Assembly: GCF_900112395.1 (NCBI RefSeq)
Contig: NZ_FOLN01000012.1
Location: 80,365-144,364, forward strand
Direction of reading: 5' to 3'
DNA length: 64,000 nucleotides
Source of the DNA: Algibacter lectus
GTDB lineage: Bacteria; Bacteroidota; Bacteroidia; Flavobacteriales; Flavobacteriaceae
Notes under the pieces: model-generated
Databases searched by the model: none
The model's input: the letters and a program-made list of their open reading frames with translations, nothing else
What the model was told of the DNA's origin: nothing
Part shown: one piece after another, positions 52,266 through 62,700 of the stretch
How the letters are laid out: every line of letters starts with the position of its first letter
Position numbering within the stretch: the stretch's first letter is position 1
Translations under genes and position numbers: made by a program

Positions 52266-53582
52266 ATGGCTACTAAAGAATATTTTAAAGGCATTAGCAA
52301 CATTAAATTTGAAGGTAAGGAATCTGATAATCCATTAGCATTCAAATATTACAATCCGGACCAGGTTGTAGCAGGAAAAACCATGAAAGAATGGTTTAAA
52401 TTTTCAATTGCTTACTGGCATACATTCTGTGGGCAAGGTGGAGATCCATTTGGTCCAGGAACACAAAGTTTTGAGTGGGATAAATCATCAGATCCAATTC
52501 AAGCAGCAAAAGATAAAGCCGATGCAGCTTTCGAATTTATTGGAAAAATGGGATTCGATTATTTCTGTTTCCACGATTTCGATTTAATTCAAGAAGGTGC
52601 AACATTTGCAGAGTCAGAAAGTAGATTAGAGACTATCACAGATTACATAAAAGGTAAACAAGCCGAAAGTGGTGTAAAATTACTTTGGGGAACAGCAAAC
52701 TGTTTTTCTAACCCACGTTACATGAATGGTGCTTCTACAAATCCAGATTTCGATGTGGTAGCTAGAGCAGGCGGACAAGTAAAATTAGCTTTAGATGCGA
52801 CTATTAAATTAGGTGGTGAAAACTACGTATTCTGGGGAGGTCGTGAAGGTTACATGTCTTTATTAAATACTGATATGGGGCGTGAATTAGATCACATGGG
52901 ACAATTTTTAACCATGGCTAGAGATTACGCAAGAGCTCAAGGTTTTAAAGGAAACTTTTTTATCGAGCCTAAGCCAATGGAGCCATCTAAACACCAATAC
53001 GATTTCGATTCGGCTACAGCTATCGGTTTCTTAAGAGAATATGGTTTAGATAAAGATTTCAAAATAAACATAGAAGTAAACCATGCTACATTAGCACAAC
53101 ATACATTCCAACACGAAATAGAAACGGCTGCAAAAGCTGGTATGTTAGGAAGTTTAGATGCTAACCGTGGCGATTACCAAAATGGTTGGGATACCGATCA
53201 ATTCCCAAACAATATTCAAGAAACAACAGAAGCTATGTTAGTTTTCATGAAAGCTGGTGGTTTACAAGGTGGTGGTGTTAATTTCGATGCTAAAATTAGA
53301 AGAAACTCAACCGATTTAGACGATGTTTTCCATGCACATATTGGTGGAGCAGATACTTTTGCTAGAGCATTATTAACAGCCGATAAAATTATTACAGATT
53401 CAGCTTACGATAAATTACGTAAAGAGCGTTACAGTTCTTTCGATGCTGGAAAAGGTAAAGATTTTGAAGCTGGTAAATTAAACTTACAAGATTTGTATAA
53501 AATTGCTCAAGATAATGGTGAACTGCAATTACAAAGCGGTAAGCAAGAATTGTTTGAGAATATTATCAATCAGTATATCTAG
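52266..53582 (+). CDS. xylA: Xylose isomerase
   Basis: 438 residues, class II enzyme. Catalytic His103 and Asp106 in FCFHDFDLI, metal ligands Glu234 with Lys236 in FIEPKPMEP, Glu270/His273 in [11 protein letters not shown], and Asp298 in GSLDANRGD. Interconverts D-xylose and D-xylulose. With xylB gives the complete entry from xylose to the pentose phosphate pathway; no xylose transporter is seen before the next gene on the opposite strand. Confidence 0.97.
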   Translation: MATKEYFKGISNIKFEGKESDNPLAFKYYNPDQVVAGKTMKEWFKFSIAYWHTFCGQGGDPFGPGTQSFEWDKSSDPIQAAKDKADAAFEFIGKMGFDYFCFHDFDLIQEGATFAESESRLETITDYIKGKQAESGVKLLWGTANCFSNPRYMNGASTNPDFDVVARAGGQVKLALDATIKLGGENYVFWGGREGYMSLLNTDMGRELDHMGQFLTMARDYARAQGFKGNFFIEPKPMEPSKHQYDFDSATAIGFLREYGLDKDFKINIEVNHATLAQHTFQHEIETAAKAGMLGSLDANRGDYQNGWDTDQFPNNIQETTEAMLVFMKAGGLQGGGVNFDAKIRRNSTDLDDVFHAHIGGADTFARALLTADKIITDSAYDKLRKERYSSFDAGKGKDFEAGKLNLQDLYKIAQDNGELQLQSGKQELFENIINQYI

Positions 53583-53617
53583 ATTCTAGAATAAGAGAAT
53601 AGAATTCATTTCAAAAG

Positions 53618-53648
53618 AGCTCGAAAATCATTAGGTTTTCGGGCTTTT

Positions 53649-53650
<2 letters not shown>
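53618..53650 (+). terminator. Intrinsic terminator of the xyl operon
   Basis: AGCTCGAAAA pairs with TTTTCGGGCT (one G-T), followed by a T-run. The last bases overlap the 3' end of the converging gene. Confidence 0.8.
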
Positions 53651-54089
<439 letters not shown>

Positions 54090-54141
54090 TTATTGCATAA
54101 CTGATTTCTTACGGGAATTAAATTAATTTAAAAATTAAATT

Positions 54142-56529
54142 TTGATTAAATACGTTTGCTTTTTATTGTTTTCTATGAGTTTGTTTGCTCAAGATATTAG
54201 TATACCTACTAAGTTTTTAGAAGATGGTAATTTATATAAAAATTTAGACAAGACCTCAAATCAATTATCAGAACTTGTAGTGGCGTTCAGTATAAATGAT
54301 AAGTGTGTTGTTATTGGTTTTTTAGGAAGGGATAATTATAAAGTTCGGTTTAAAGAATGGGAAGGTATTGTTAAGGATATCGACTTGTTGGTTACCGAAA
54401 AAATGTCCGATTTATATTTCGATTTTCAAGAAAAAGAAAGTTTAAAAGCTATTGAGTTAGAGAAAAAACGAAAGCAAGAAATGCAAGAGCTTATTCAATA
54501 TGGCGAAGTGCTTTCAGATGAAAAAAGACAAAAAATAATAAATGATTCTATAGCAGTAAGAAAAGCTAAAAACCTTGAGAAGTTAAGAGTAGCAGATTCT
54601 ATTGCACAGGTAAAAGCTTTAGAACAAAAGGAGTTAGAGCGTTTGCGTTTACAAAAAATAAAGACTCAAGAATTAAAATTTGCTGCGGAGCGAGAAGCGC
54701 AGCGTGTAAAAGATTCTGTAGCTAAAGCCAATGCCGAAGAGAAAGCGCGTTTGGAAAAAGAGCAAGCTTTAAAGTTGAAACAAGAAGCAGAACAAGAGCT
54801 ACAACGTAAAAAAGATTCGATCGCTCAAGCGAAAATAGCAGAGAAAGAACGCTTAGAATTAGAAAAAGAACGGGCTAAAGCTTTAAAAAAAGCAGAGCAA
54901 TTAGAGGCACAGCGTATTGAGGATTCTATAGCTAAAGTAGAAGAAGCAGAAAAAGAAAGATTAGAGTTTGAAAAAGAACAAGCTGCTATTAGAAAAAAAG
55001 AGGCCGAACTTGAAATAAAACGCGTTAACGATTCTATTGCACAGGCAAAAGTAGCCGAGAAAGCACGCCTAGAATTGGAGCAAGAACGTGCTAAGGCTTT
55101 GAAAAAGGCAGAGGAGCTAGAAGCTAAGCGTATTGCCGATTTTAGAGCAAAAGCAGAAGCTGAAGAAAAACAACGTTTAGAGAATGAAAAAGCAGAAACT
55201 CTAAAACAAGCCGAAGCCTTAGAAGCTAAACGTGTTGCAGATTCTATTGCAAAAGTAGCTAAAGAAAAAGAAATACTGCTTAAATATGAAAGAGCTGAAG
55301 CTTTAAAACGTGCCGAAGCAATGGCCTTAAAAAAAGCAGAAGACCTAAGAATAACCCAAGCAAACGAAGCTACAAAGCAACGTTTAGAGCGGGAGCGTTT
55401 GGAGGCTTTAAAGCGAGAAGCTGAATTAAAAGAAGTTCGCAGAAAAGATTCTATAATACAGGCAAAAGCAGCCGAAAATAAACGCTTAGAGCAAGAAAGG
55501 TTAGAAGCTTTAGCTTTAAAGCAAGCTGCAGAGATAGAAGTTAAGCGTGTTAGTGATTCGATTATAAAAGCAGAAGAGGATGAGAAAAAACGTTTAGTTT
55601 TTGAAAGAGAAAAAGCAATAGCGCGAGAGCGCTCAGCAAAATTAGAAGCTAAGCGTATAAAGGATTCTTTAGATTTAGTACAAGTAGCCGAAAATAAACG
55701 ATTAGAAATTGAAAGAGAAAATGCTAAGGCTCAAAAAATAGCAGCAGAATTGGAGGCAAGTCAATTAAAAAAGGCTCTTGAAAAAGCAGAAGAGGAAGCT
55801 TTGAAAAAGGAACGTTTGGCACTTGCTTATAACGAAGCTTTGAAGCGTCAGGCCGAGCAGGAAGCTGCTAGAATTAGTGATTCTATAAATAAAGCTAACG
55901 CGGCGCATATTAAACGTTTAGAAATCGAGCATGCTTTGGCTCTACAAGAAGCAGAGAAACAAAAGGCTTTAAATAACCAGGCCGATGCCATAAAACAGGC
56001 GGTTGAGCTAGAAGCGAATAGAATTAGAGATTCCATAGCTCAGGTTAATGCTAATAAAGAGCAAGAGAGTAATCGTATTGCCGAAAATCAAAACTCGGAA
56101 CGTATGCAATTTCGTAATAATTGTCATTATTTATTAGATGAATATGACGATTTTACTAAAAAAACAACCATAAAAACAGAGGCTTATACCATAAGTGAAA
56201 AGGTAAATGTCGAGCTATTTAAATACGGTAAAAAGATTTCTGTTTTCATTAATGCTTCTATAGATTTAGGTTGTGTTAGTTATCTATCTAACAGCCGTTC
56301 TAATGTGGTGGTGCAGTTGGAAAACAATCAATCTGTAACCTTGTATCACTCATGGAATATGGAGTGTGGTGAGTTTTTGTTTAAGGCAGATTTAACGAAG
56401 TCGCAAATTCTAAGCTTAGAAAAATCGCCTATAAAATCGCTTAAATTAAGAGGGACAAAAGGTATTAGAGAAATTGACAACATAAGTTATAAAGAGTTTT
56501 TTATGGATAAGCTAAGATGTGTTGAGTAG
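54142..56529 (+). CDS. Exported coiled-coil protein with 36-residue repeats
   Basis: 795 residues. TTG start at 54142 gives a clean signal peptide (ends FAQ). Small N-terminal domain ~18-92. Then ~95-650: a charged helix of at least a dozen imperfect repeats, e.g. RVNDSIAQAKVAEKARLE to the next R-x-x-D-S, spacing 36 residues, rich in K/E/R/A with a D-S-I/L core. 36 is two heptads plus two hendecads, or ten turns of alpha helix, so either coiled coil or single alpha helix. C-terminal domain 654-795 with three Cys (NNCHYLL, LGCVSYL, MECGEFL). No known family. Confidence 0.75.
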   Translation: MIKYVCFLLFSMSLFAQDISIPTKFLEDGNLYKNLDKTSNQLSELVVAFSINDKCVVIGFLGRDNYKVRFKEWEGIVKDIDLLVTEKMSDLYFDFQEKESLKAIELEKKRKQEMQELIQYGEVLSDEKRQKIINDSIAVRKAKNLEKLRVADSIAQVKALEQKELERLRLQKIKTQELKFAAEREAQRVKDSVAKANAEEKARLEKEQALKLKQEAEQELQRKKDSIAQAKIAEKERLELEKERAKALKKAEQLEAQRIEDSIAKVEEAEKERLEFEKEQAAIRKKEAELEIKRVNDSIAQAKVAEKARLELEQERAKALKKAEELEAKRIADFRAKAEAEEKQRLENEKAETLKQAEALEAKRVADSIAKVAKEKEILLKYERAEALKRAEAMALKKAEDLRITQANEATKQRLERERLEALKREAELKEVRRKDSIIQAKAAENKRLEQERLEALALKQAAEIEVKRVSDSIIKAEEDEKKRLVFEREKAIARERSAKLEAKRIKDSLDLVQVAENKRLEIERENAKAQKIAAELEASQLKKALEKAEEEALKKERLALAYNEALKRQAEQEAARISDSINKANAAHIKRLEIEHALALQEAEKQKALNNQADAIKQAVELEANRIRDSIAQVNANKEQESNRIAENQNSERMQFRNNCHYLLDEYDDFTKKTTIKTEAYTISEKVNVELFKYGKKISVFINASIDLGCVSYLSNSRSNVVVQLENNQSVTLYHSWNMECGEFLFKADLTKSQILSLEKSPIKSLKLRGTKGIREIDNISYKEFFMDKLRCVE

Positions 56530-56632
56530 GAATATGCATTAGTTTTTTGTTTATCCTTTTAAAAACGGGTGATATGCTTGTTTTTATTTGAAAAAGGGTG
56601 TTTTTCCTCTTATGCGCTAATTTTATAGTCGT

Positions 56633-56640
56633 TAACTTTG
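56633..56640 (+). promoter_or_regulatory. Promoter -7 box before the signalling unit
   Basis: TAACTTTG, perfect TAnnTTTG, 24 bases before the ATG at 56664. Confidence 0.55.
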
Positions 56641-56663
56641 AGGTTACACAAAATCAATGTAAT

Positions 56664-57380
56664 ATGAAATCTTTTAATCCATTTTTAATTATTCCCTTAC
56701 TGTTGTTTGCTTTCATTTTTTCTAGCGGTGCGCTAAAAGGAGAAGAGCCTATAGACAATATTAAACCCCAAGACGATATACTTAAAAAACATTTAATTTC
56801 TTCCGCTCAGGGTAAAGAAATGTTTGCTGAATTTGATAAAAATAGAGTTCAAGTTCTCGATTCAAAACTTCAAGATTTATACAGAGATCGTAATTTTGAG
56901 GATACTAAGTTTATATGGTATTCTTTAGATGAAATTAAGGCATATTTAAAGTATATTGAATCTATTCAAAAAGCAAATCCAAAACAAGATGTTTCTGGTC
57001 TTAGAATATATTTTGCTGCTTATCCTAATTCTGAAAAGTTTGAAAGTGGAAGAACAATTAATCATCCTAAACAGCAAACTGTTTTTATGATACCTACTGT
57101 TGCTGTAGAAGGAGGAGATAAAGAATATAATAATCTAAACCATTTACCATTTATTATACAATCTAGCACTTCCAATAAATTAAAAGGTCAGTTTGAGATA
57201 GTAGAAGAATTTATGGATGGTCATAACAAAAAAGAACGTCTTGAGTTATTTAGAAAACAAGCTAAGAAGATTGAAAAAGCTGGTATAGGTTTTAGTGCTA
57301 GTTTATTTTCTGCTGAAACTGAAGAAACTAGCACCATTTATAATGAAGGAGAAATGACACCTCCACCGTACAAAGATTAA
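56664..57380 (+). CDS. Hypothetical exported protein upstream of sensor genes
   Basis: 238 residues from the ATG at 56664; signal peptide or N-terminal anchor (FLIIPLLLFAFIFSSGAL). Mature part has WYSLDEIKAYLKYIESI, LRIYFAAYPNS and FMIPTVAVEGG. This resembles small flavobacterial proteins of unknown function; no enzyme motif seen. It precedes a multi-pass membrane protein by 20 bases, so it could be an accessory part of the sensory system that follows. Confidence 0.65.
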   Translation: MKSFNPFLIIPLLLFAFIFSSGALKGEEPIDNIKPQDDILKKHLISSAQGKEMFAEFDKNRVQVLDSKLQDLYRDRNFEDTKFIWYSLDEIKAYLKYIESIQKANPKQDVSGLRIYFAAYPNSEKFESGRTINHPKQQTVFMIPTVAVEGGDKEYNNLNHLPFIIQSSTSNKLKGQFEIVEEFMDGHNKKERLELFRKQAKKIEKAGIGFSASLFSAETEETSTIYNEGEMTPPPYKD

Positions 57381-57400
57381 TATAACCTATAAGAAAATAT

Positions 57401-58060
57401 ATGATTTTAGACATTTCGTTTATTACAATAAGAAGTTCAATAAAGTATATAGAACTTTTTGCTGCTATTGTGGGATCTTTTTATTTCTATAAGTATAAAC
57501 GGGAGTTCTTAAAGTATTTTTTAGTGATATTGTGGTACACTGCAGTTAATGAGTTTTTAGGCTTTACCTTAACAAGAATGGGAGTTGCTGTAAATGTTAT
57601 TATTTATAATATTTTTCATTTTATCAATTTTTCATTTTTGTTTATATTATTCAATAAATGTTTGAAGATAGAGCGACACAAGAAATTCACTAAAATATTT
57701 TTAGTGATCTATGTACTAAGTTTTTTTATAAACATGTGTTTTGAAAATTACTTAAATCAAATACAAACTATTCCATATTTAATAGCATCTGTTCTGTTAA
57801 TAACGAGTATTGTTTTTTATTTTTCAGAAATATTAAATACTGATGAGGTACTTTTTATAAAAACAAATATCATGTTTTGGGTTAGTGTTGGTTATTTGCT
57901 TTATTTAGCCGGAAACATACCCGTTCGTGTGGTTAGAAATTATCTTTATGAGTTGGTAGATTTAAAGTATATTCTAGAAATAAGTAGTGTTTTAAGTATA
58001 GTAATGAATATTTGTTTTATTTTCGGGTTTATATGGGGAGAGAAGGACAAGCAATATTAG
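57401..58060 (+). CDS. Multi-pass membrane protein, putative sensor partner
   Basis: 219 residues with six to seven TM segments (e.g. YFLVILWYTAVNEFLGFTL, FINFSFLFILFN and SVLSIVMNICFIFGFIWG). No recognised domain. Its end overlaps the histidine kinase gene by 28 bases, a strong sign of coupling. The kinase itself has only one TM helix and almost no periplasmic region, so this protein may supply the sensing function. That is inference from context. Confidence 0.7.
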   Translation: MILDISFITIRSSIKYIELFAAIVGSFYFYKYKREFLKYFLVILWYTAVNEFLGFTLTRMGVAVNVIIYNIFHFINFSFLFILFNKCLKIERHKKFTKIFLVIYVLSFFINMCFENYLNQIQTIPYLIASVLLITSIVFYFSEILNTDEVLFIKTNIMFWVSVGYLLYLAGNIPVRVVRNYLYELVDLKYILEISSVLSIVMNICFIFGFIWGEKDKQY

Positions 58061-58782
58061 TTGCCGTTTTTACATTAGTTTTTTTATGTTTAATACTTGT
58101 AGCGCTATTTGTTGTTTTTAACAGAAGAAAAAATCTTTTATTATTAAAACAAAAAGAAATAGAAAAGCAATTCGAGCAGGAAATTGCTAAAACTCAAATA
58201 GAAATTCGAGAAGAAACCTTTAGAAATATAAGCTGGGAATTGCATGATAATATTGGACAGTTATTAACGCTGGCCAAAATACAAATTCAGGATCCAAAAA
58301 ATATTGAAGATGTAAAGCTAACGCTAAACAAGGGGTTAACAGAGTTGAGGTCGTTATCTAAACTTATTAATCCGGAGGCTTTAAAGTTAATGCGTTTTAC
58401 CGAGGCTGTTACACAGGAAATTGAGCGTTTTAATAGGCTTAATTTTATTAAAGCATCTATAGAGGTTTTAGGTGAAGAAAGAATAATTAATGAGAAAACG
58501 GAAATAGTGTTATTTAGAATTTTGCAAGAATTTTTCTCTAATACCATGAAGCATGCTAAAGCAAGGCATTTAGATGTAACGTTACATTACAAAGCGGACG
58601 AGCTATTAATAATGGCTAAAGATGACGGGAAAGGTTTCGATATGAAAGAGCCTAATAGTTTCTCGGGTATAGGATTGTCGAACATAAAAAGTAGAGGGCA
58701 ACTAGTAAATGCAGGTATTAATATTTTTTCTAAACTAAACCAAGGCACGCAGTTAACAATAACATATAATTATAAATCATGA
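58033..58782 (+). CDS. Sensor histidine kinase (HisKA_3 / NarX-type)
   Basis: 249 residues from the ATG at 58033. One TM helix ~8-28, a short coiled coil, HisKA_3 dimerisation helix with phospho-acceptor His71 in WELHDNIGQLL, and a HATPase_c domain: Asn170 in EFFSNTMKHAKA, DDGKGF 197-202, SGIGLSNI 211-218. No periplasmic or PAS domain. Its TGA overlaps the response regulator ATG (4-base overlap), giving a cognate pair. Confidence 0.92.
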   Translation: MGREGQAILVAVFTLVFLCLILVALFVVFNRRKNLLLLKQKEIEKQFEQEIAKTQIEIREETFRNISWELHDNIGQLLTLAKIQIQDPKNIEDVKLTLNKGLTELRSLSKLINPEALKLMRFTEAVTQEIERFNRLNFIKASIEVLGEERIINEKTEIVLFRILQEFFSNTMKHAKARHLDVTLHYKADELLIMAKDDGKGFDMKEPNSFSGIGLSNIKSRGQLVNAGINIFSKLNQGTQLTITYNYKS

Positions 58783-59420
58783 ATCCATACAAGGTAGTCA
58801 TTGTTGAAGATCATATTTTATTGTCTCAGGCAATTGCTGGGCTAGTTAATGCGTTTAGTAAGTTTGAAGTGCCATACCAATGTAATAATGGGCAGGAATT
58901 ATTAGATAAATTGAAGCTTCCTAGTAATATTCCAGACGTCGTCTTAATGGATGTTAATATGCCTATTTTGAATGGGATAGAAACTACTGGGATTTTAAAA
59001 AAAGAGTATCCGCAGATAAAAGTAATAGCTCTTTCGGTGGAAGGTGCAGAGGGAACTATTATAAAAATGCTAAAAGCAGGAGCAAAGGGATATTTACTTA
59101 AAGATGTTGAAAAAGAAATTTTAGAAACGGCTTTAAAAGAGGTGATTTCTACAGGGTACTATCATACTAAAGAAGTGTCTAGTATTTTAGTTAATTCTTT
59201 AAATGATGAGCATAGTGCGGTTTATCAATTAAAAGAGCGTGAACTAGAGTTTATAAAACTAGTATGCTCCGAATTAACCTATAAAGAAATCGCCGAAAAA
59301 ATGTTTTTAAGTCCTAAAACAATCGATGGTTATCGAGATGCCTTATTCCAAAAACTCCATGTAAAAAATAAAATTGGTTTGGTGCTTTATGCTATTAAAA
59401 ATAAAATTGTGCATTTGTAA
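58779..59420 (+). CDS. LuxR/NarL-type response regulator
   Basis: 213 residues. Receiver domain 1-~125 with acidic pair Glu10-Asp11, phospho-acceptor Asp58 in VVLMDVNMP, Lys108 in YLLKD. C-terminal LuxR HTH ~145-213: LKERELEFIKLVCSELTYKE, KMFLSPKTIDGYRDALFQKL. DNA-binding output for the HisKA_3 kinase encoded just upstream. Target genes unknown; the large surface protein gene lies next. Confidence 0.94.
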   Translation: MNPYKVVIVEDHILLSQAIAGLVNAFSKFEVPYQCNNGQELLDKLKLPSNIPDVVLMDVNMPILNGIETTGILKKEYPQIKVIALSVEGAEGTIIKMLKAGAKGYLLKDVEKEILETALKEVISTGYYHTKEVSSILVNSLNDEHSAVYQLKERELEFIKLVCSELTYKEIAEKMFLSPKTIDGYRDALFQKLHVKNKIGLVLYAIKNKIVHL

Positions 59421-59511
59421 ATTGGCATAAAATCATTCTCTCTAAAATTATTTGTAATACTTTTTTAGCTTATTTAAGTCCTTTATTTACATAAAATTAA
59501 AGGGTTTACTC

Positions 59512-59529
59512 GTTTTATTTTCATAAAAC
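59512..59529. other. Nested hairpin in the gap before the adhesin gene
   Basis: GTTTTAT / ATAAAAC stem, enclosed by AAGGG (59500-59504) and CCCTT (59531-59535). The 297-base gap 59421-59717 contains no ORF. I see no consensus promoter box for the adhesin gene in it; this hairpin is the only structure. Confidence 0.35.
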
Positions 59530-59717
59530 ACCCTTGTTTTCTTCGAAAAACGGTATCTTTTCTTCAATTAGCTTTTGTTTTGTCGGGTTTGTGTTACATT
59601 CCTAGATTATTTAGCTCTATTTTTGTTACAATCGATTATTTTATAATAGTCCCTGTATTATTGATTAATTGGCAGCGCCCCAAAATTTGAACAGGCTGTT
59701 TTACAAAATTTACTTAC

Positions 59718-62700
59718 ATGAAAAGAATATTACTCTTTATATCTGTATTCCTTTTTTTTATAACCAATAGTTTTGCTCAGTTAGATAGTGAGCATTATTT
59801 ACCACCATTAAAACAAGGAACCAATAATCAATCAATTAATCAGCAGGCTATTTATTTGTCAACACCCGCAACGGAAGGAACATTTAATGTTGAGGTTTAT
59901 ATAGGCACCAATACTGCATCATCTTTAACCATTTCCTTGTCTAATGGGGCACCTTACACTATAGATTCTTCTACAACAGGGTTAAGTTTAGGTAATGGCG
60001 ATAATGGTATTACTTTAATAGATAATGTGAGTACAGGTATAGCTTTATCAACAGCAGGGTTGCGGTTTGTAGCCCCTGGAGGTCAAAAATTTTACGTTAA
60101 TTATAGAGGGCGTTCTGGTGCGCAAGCCGGTTCGTTAACATCAAAAGGAAAAGCTGCGTTAGGAACAGATTTTAGATGGGGAGGTATTGCGAACAATGCT
60201 TCCAATGGTACGCTATCTACAAGTTTAGGTATTATGGCTACAGATCCCGGGACTACAACGGTTACTGTTTTTGGTTATGATCCTGGTTGTATTTTTAGAG
60301 AACCATCCGGTATTCCTGCTAGTTCTCCAGATTTTTTAACCATAACACTTCAACAATACCAAACTTATGTCATAGAAGCTCCAAAAAACGCAACCACTGC
60401 AAATATTGATGGTTGGTTAGGAGCGACGCTTACTTCTGATAAAAAAATAGCAATAAGTGTAGGAGGTTTAAATGTTGGAGTAAGAACGGGATCTGGGTCT
60501 CGTGATGTTGGTCTAGATCAGCCAGTACCTACAAATGTTTTAGGTCGCGAATATGTTTTTGTGAGAGGAAATGGAGCGTCAGGTAATGAAACAGAATTTG
60601 CTATTATAGTGGCAACTCAAAATGCAACCGATGTGTTTGCTGGAGGTGTTTATCAGGGTACTATTAATAATGGGGAGTATTTAGAAGTAGCGAATTGGTC
60701 TGTGAATTCGGCAGGTGGAAATATGTATATTCAAACATCGAAAGAAGCTTATGCATATCAATGTTTATCTGGTTTGTCTGGAAGGCAAACTTTAGGGATG
60801 AATTTTATAGCGCCTGTAAATTGTTTATTACCAAATATTTTAGATGAAGTTTCAAGTATACATCGTATTGCTGGTGTTAATTCGAATGAATCTGCTTTAA
60901 CAATTTTAGCATCGACGTCTACACCAGATAGTTCTATAGAGGTAACCGATGGGAATGGGGTTATTGTTGGACCTCTGGTTTCTACACCTGTTGCTGGAAC
61001 AGCAGATTGGAAAACTTTTTTTATAAATGGATTAACAGGTGAGGTTAATGTAACATCAACAGGACCAATAGCAGTTGGTACATTTATGTCTTTTGGCAGT
61101 AACGCAGGTCTCGCTGGGTATTTTTCTGGCTTTGATACCGTACCAATAGTGGAGCTAGATATTACCGGAGGTGGTTGTTTGCCAGGAGCCGATGTTATTG
61201 AAATTACTGGTGGTTTCGATGCTTATCAATGGTTTGAAAATGGTGTAGAAATTTTAGGAGAAACTACTAATGTATATACACCTTCGGAACCTGGAGATTT
61301 TTTTGTGAGAGTGACCAGAGGTACTTGTACTTACGATTCTGCGGTTATATCCGCTTATAATTGTGATCCGGAATTAGTGCTAACTAAAGTCGTAGATACA
61401 TCACCCGTTTTAGAAGGTGATAACGTTATATTTACAATTAGCGTCGAGCATTTAGGGATAAACCAAGTAACCAATTTAGTTATTAATGATTTACTTCCTC
61501 CGGAATTAACTTTTGTTAGTGGAACGCCTTCATATGGAACTTGGTCGGCACCTAACTGGTCTATTGGAGATATGTTTAGTGGAGAAATACATACTATTGA
61601 AATTGTTGCTTCGGTAAATGAAGTAACCGCAACCACTACGGTAACCAATGTTGTTGTTAATACACAAACAGAAATTGAAGGCGATGTTTTACTCGATGAT
61701 GAAACTGAAGATGTAAATATTATAAATAGCGAAATAGAAGTTACTAAGGTTGATAGAGCTGCTGTAGATGGTAGTTATGATACCTTAGGGGAAGTGATTA
61801 CTTACGATTTTATTGTTACAAATACGGGAGATACAGCTTTAACGAATATTACAATTACCGACCTTAAAATAGATTCAGGAAGTTTAACACCTAGTTCTGT
61901 TGCAAATTTAGCCATAGGAGCATCGGCTAATTTTACAGCAACGCATACTATTACTCAGGCAGATATTGAAGCGGGGCAAGTGGTTAATTCCGCTACAGCG
62001 AATGCTACATTAGCTAATGGTTATGTTATTTCTGATGTATCTGATGATCCAGATGATACAAATAATGCAGTAGACGATCCAACTATAACACCAATTGAAC
62101 AATTGGGAGGTTTAGAAGTGGAAAAAATAGCACAACCAGCTTCAGATGGTTTATACGATGATTTAGGGGAAGTAATCGCTTATGAAATAACCGTAATTAA
62201 CACGGGTAATGTAAGTTTAAATAATGTAACGGTAACAGATGGAAATGCAGATTCTGGAAGTATCTCTCCTGCTACTTTACCTAATCTACCAGCAGGAGCG
62301 TCATTTGTTTTTACAGCTCAACATACTATTGTACAAGCCGATTTTGATAATGGAAACGTTACAAATACAGCTACAGCTAGTGGAACAGAGCCTGTTGAAG
62401 GTACTACGATTTCAGATGATTCTGATGATCCAACAACTGCAGCTCCTAATGATGCTACTGTAGTATCAATTCCTCAATTTGGACAATTGCAAGTTACAAA
62501 AGTAGATTTGACAGCTGCAGATGGAGCCTATGATGCTGTTGGAGAGTCTATTATTTATTCTATCGTGGCAACAAGTGTTGGTAATGTAACTCTAACTGAA
62601 ATTAATATTGTAGATCCAAATGCTGATGTTATTGTTTTGTCTAGCACTACAGGTACAGATGCAGATAATTCTGATGGTATAGTTGATACCATGCAACCTA

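Noticed and set aside
62239..62463. Leucine-rich 74-codon plus-strand ORF inside the adhesin gene
   Set aside because: Out-of-frame reading of the DUF11 repeats; the Leu/Gln bias is a frame artefact.
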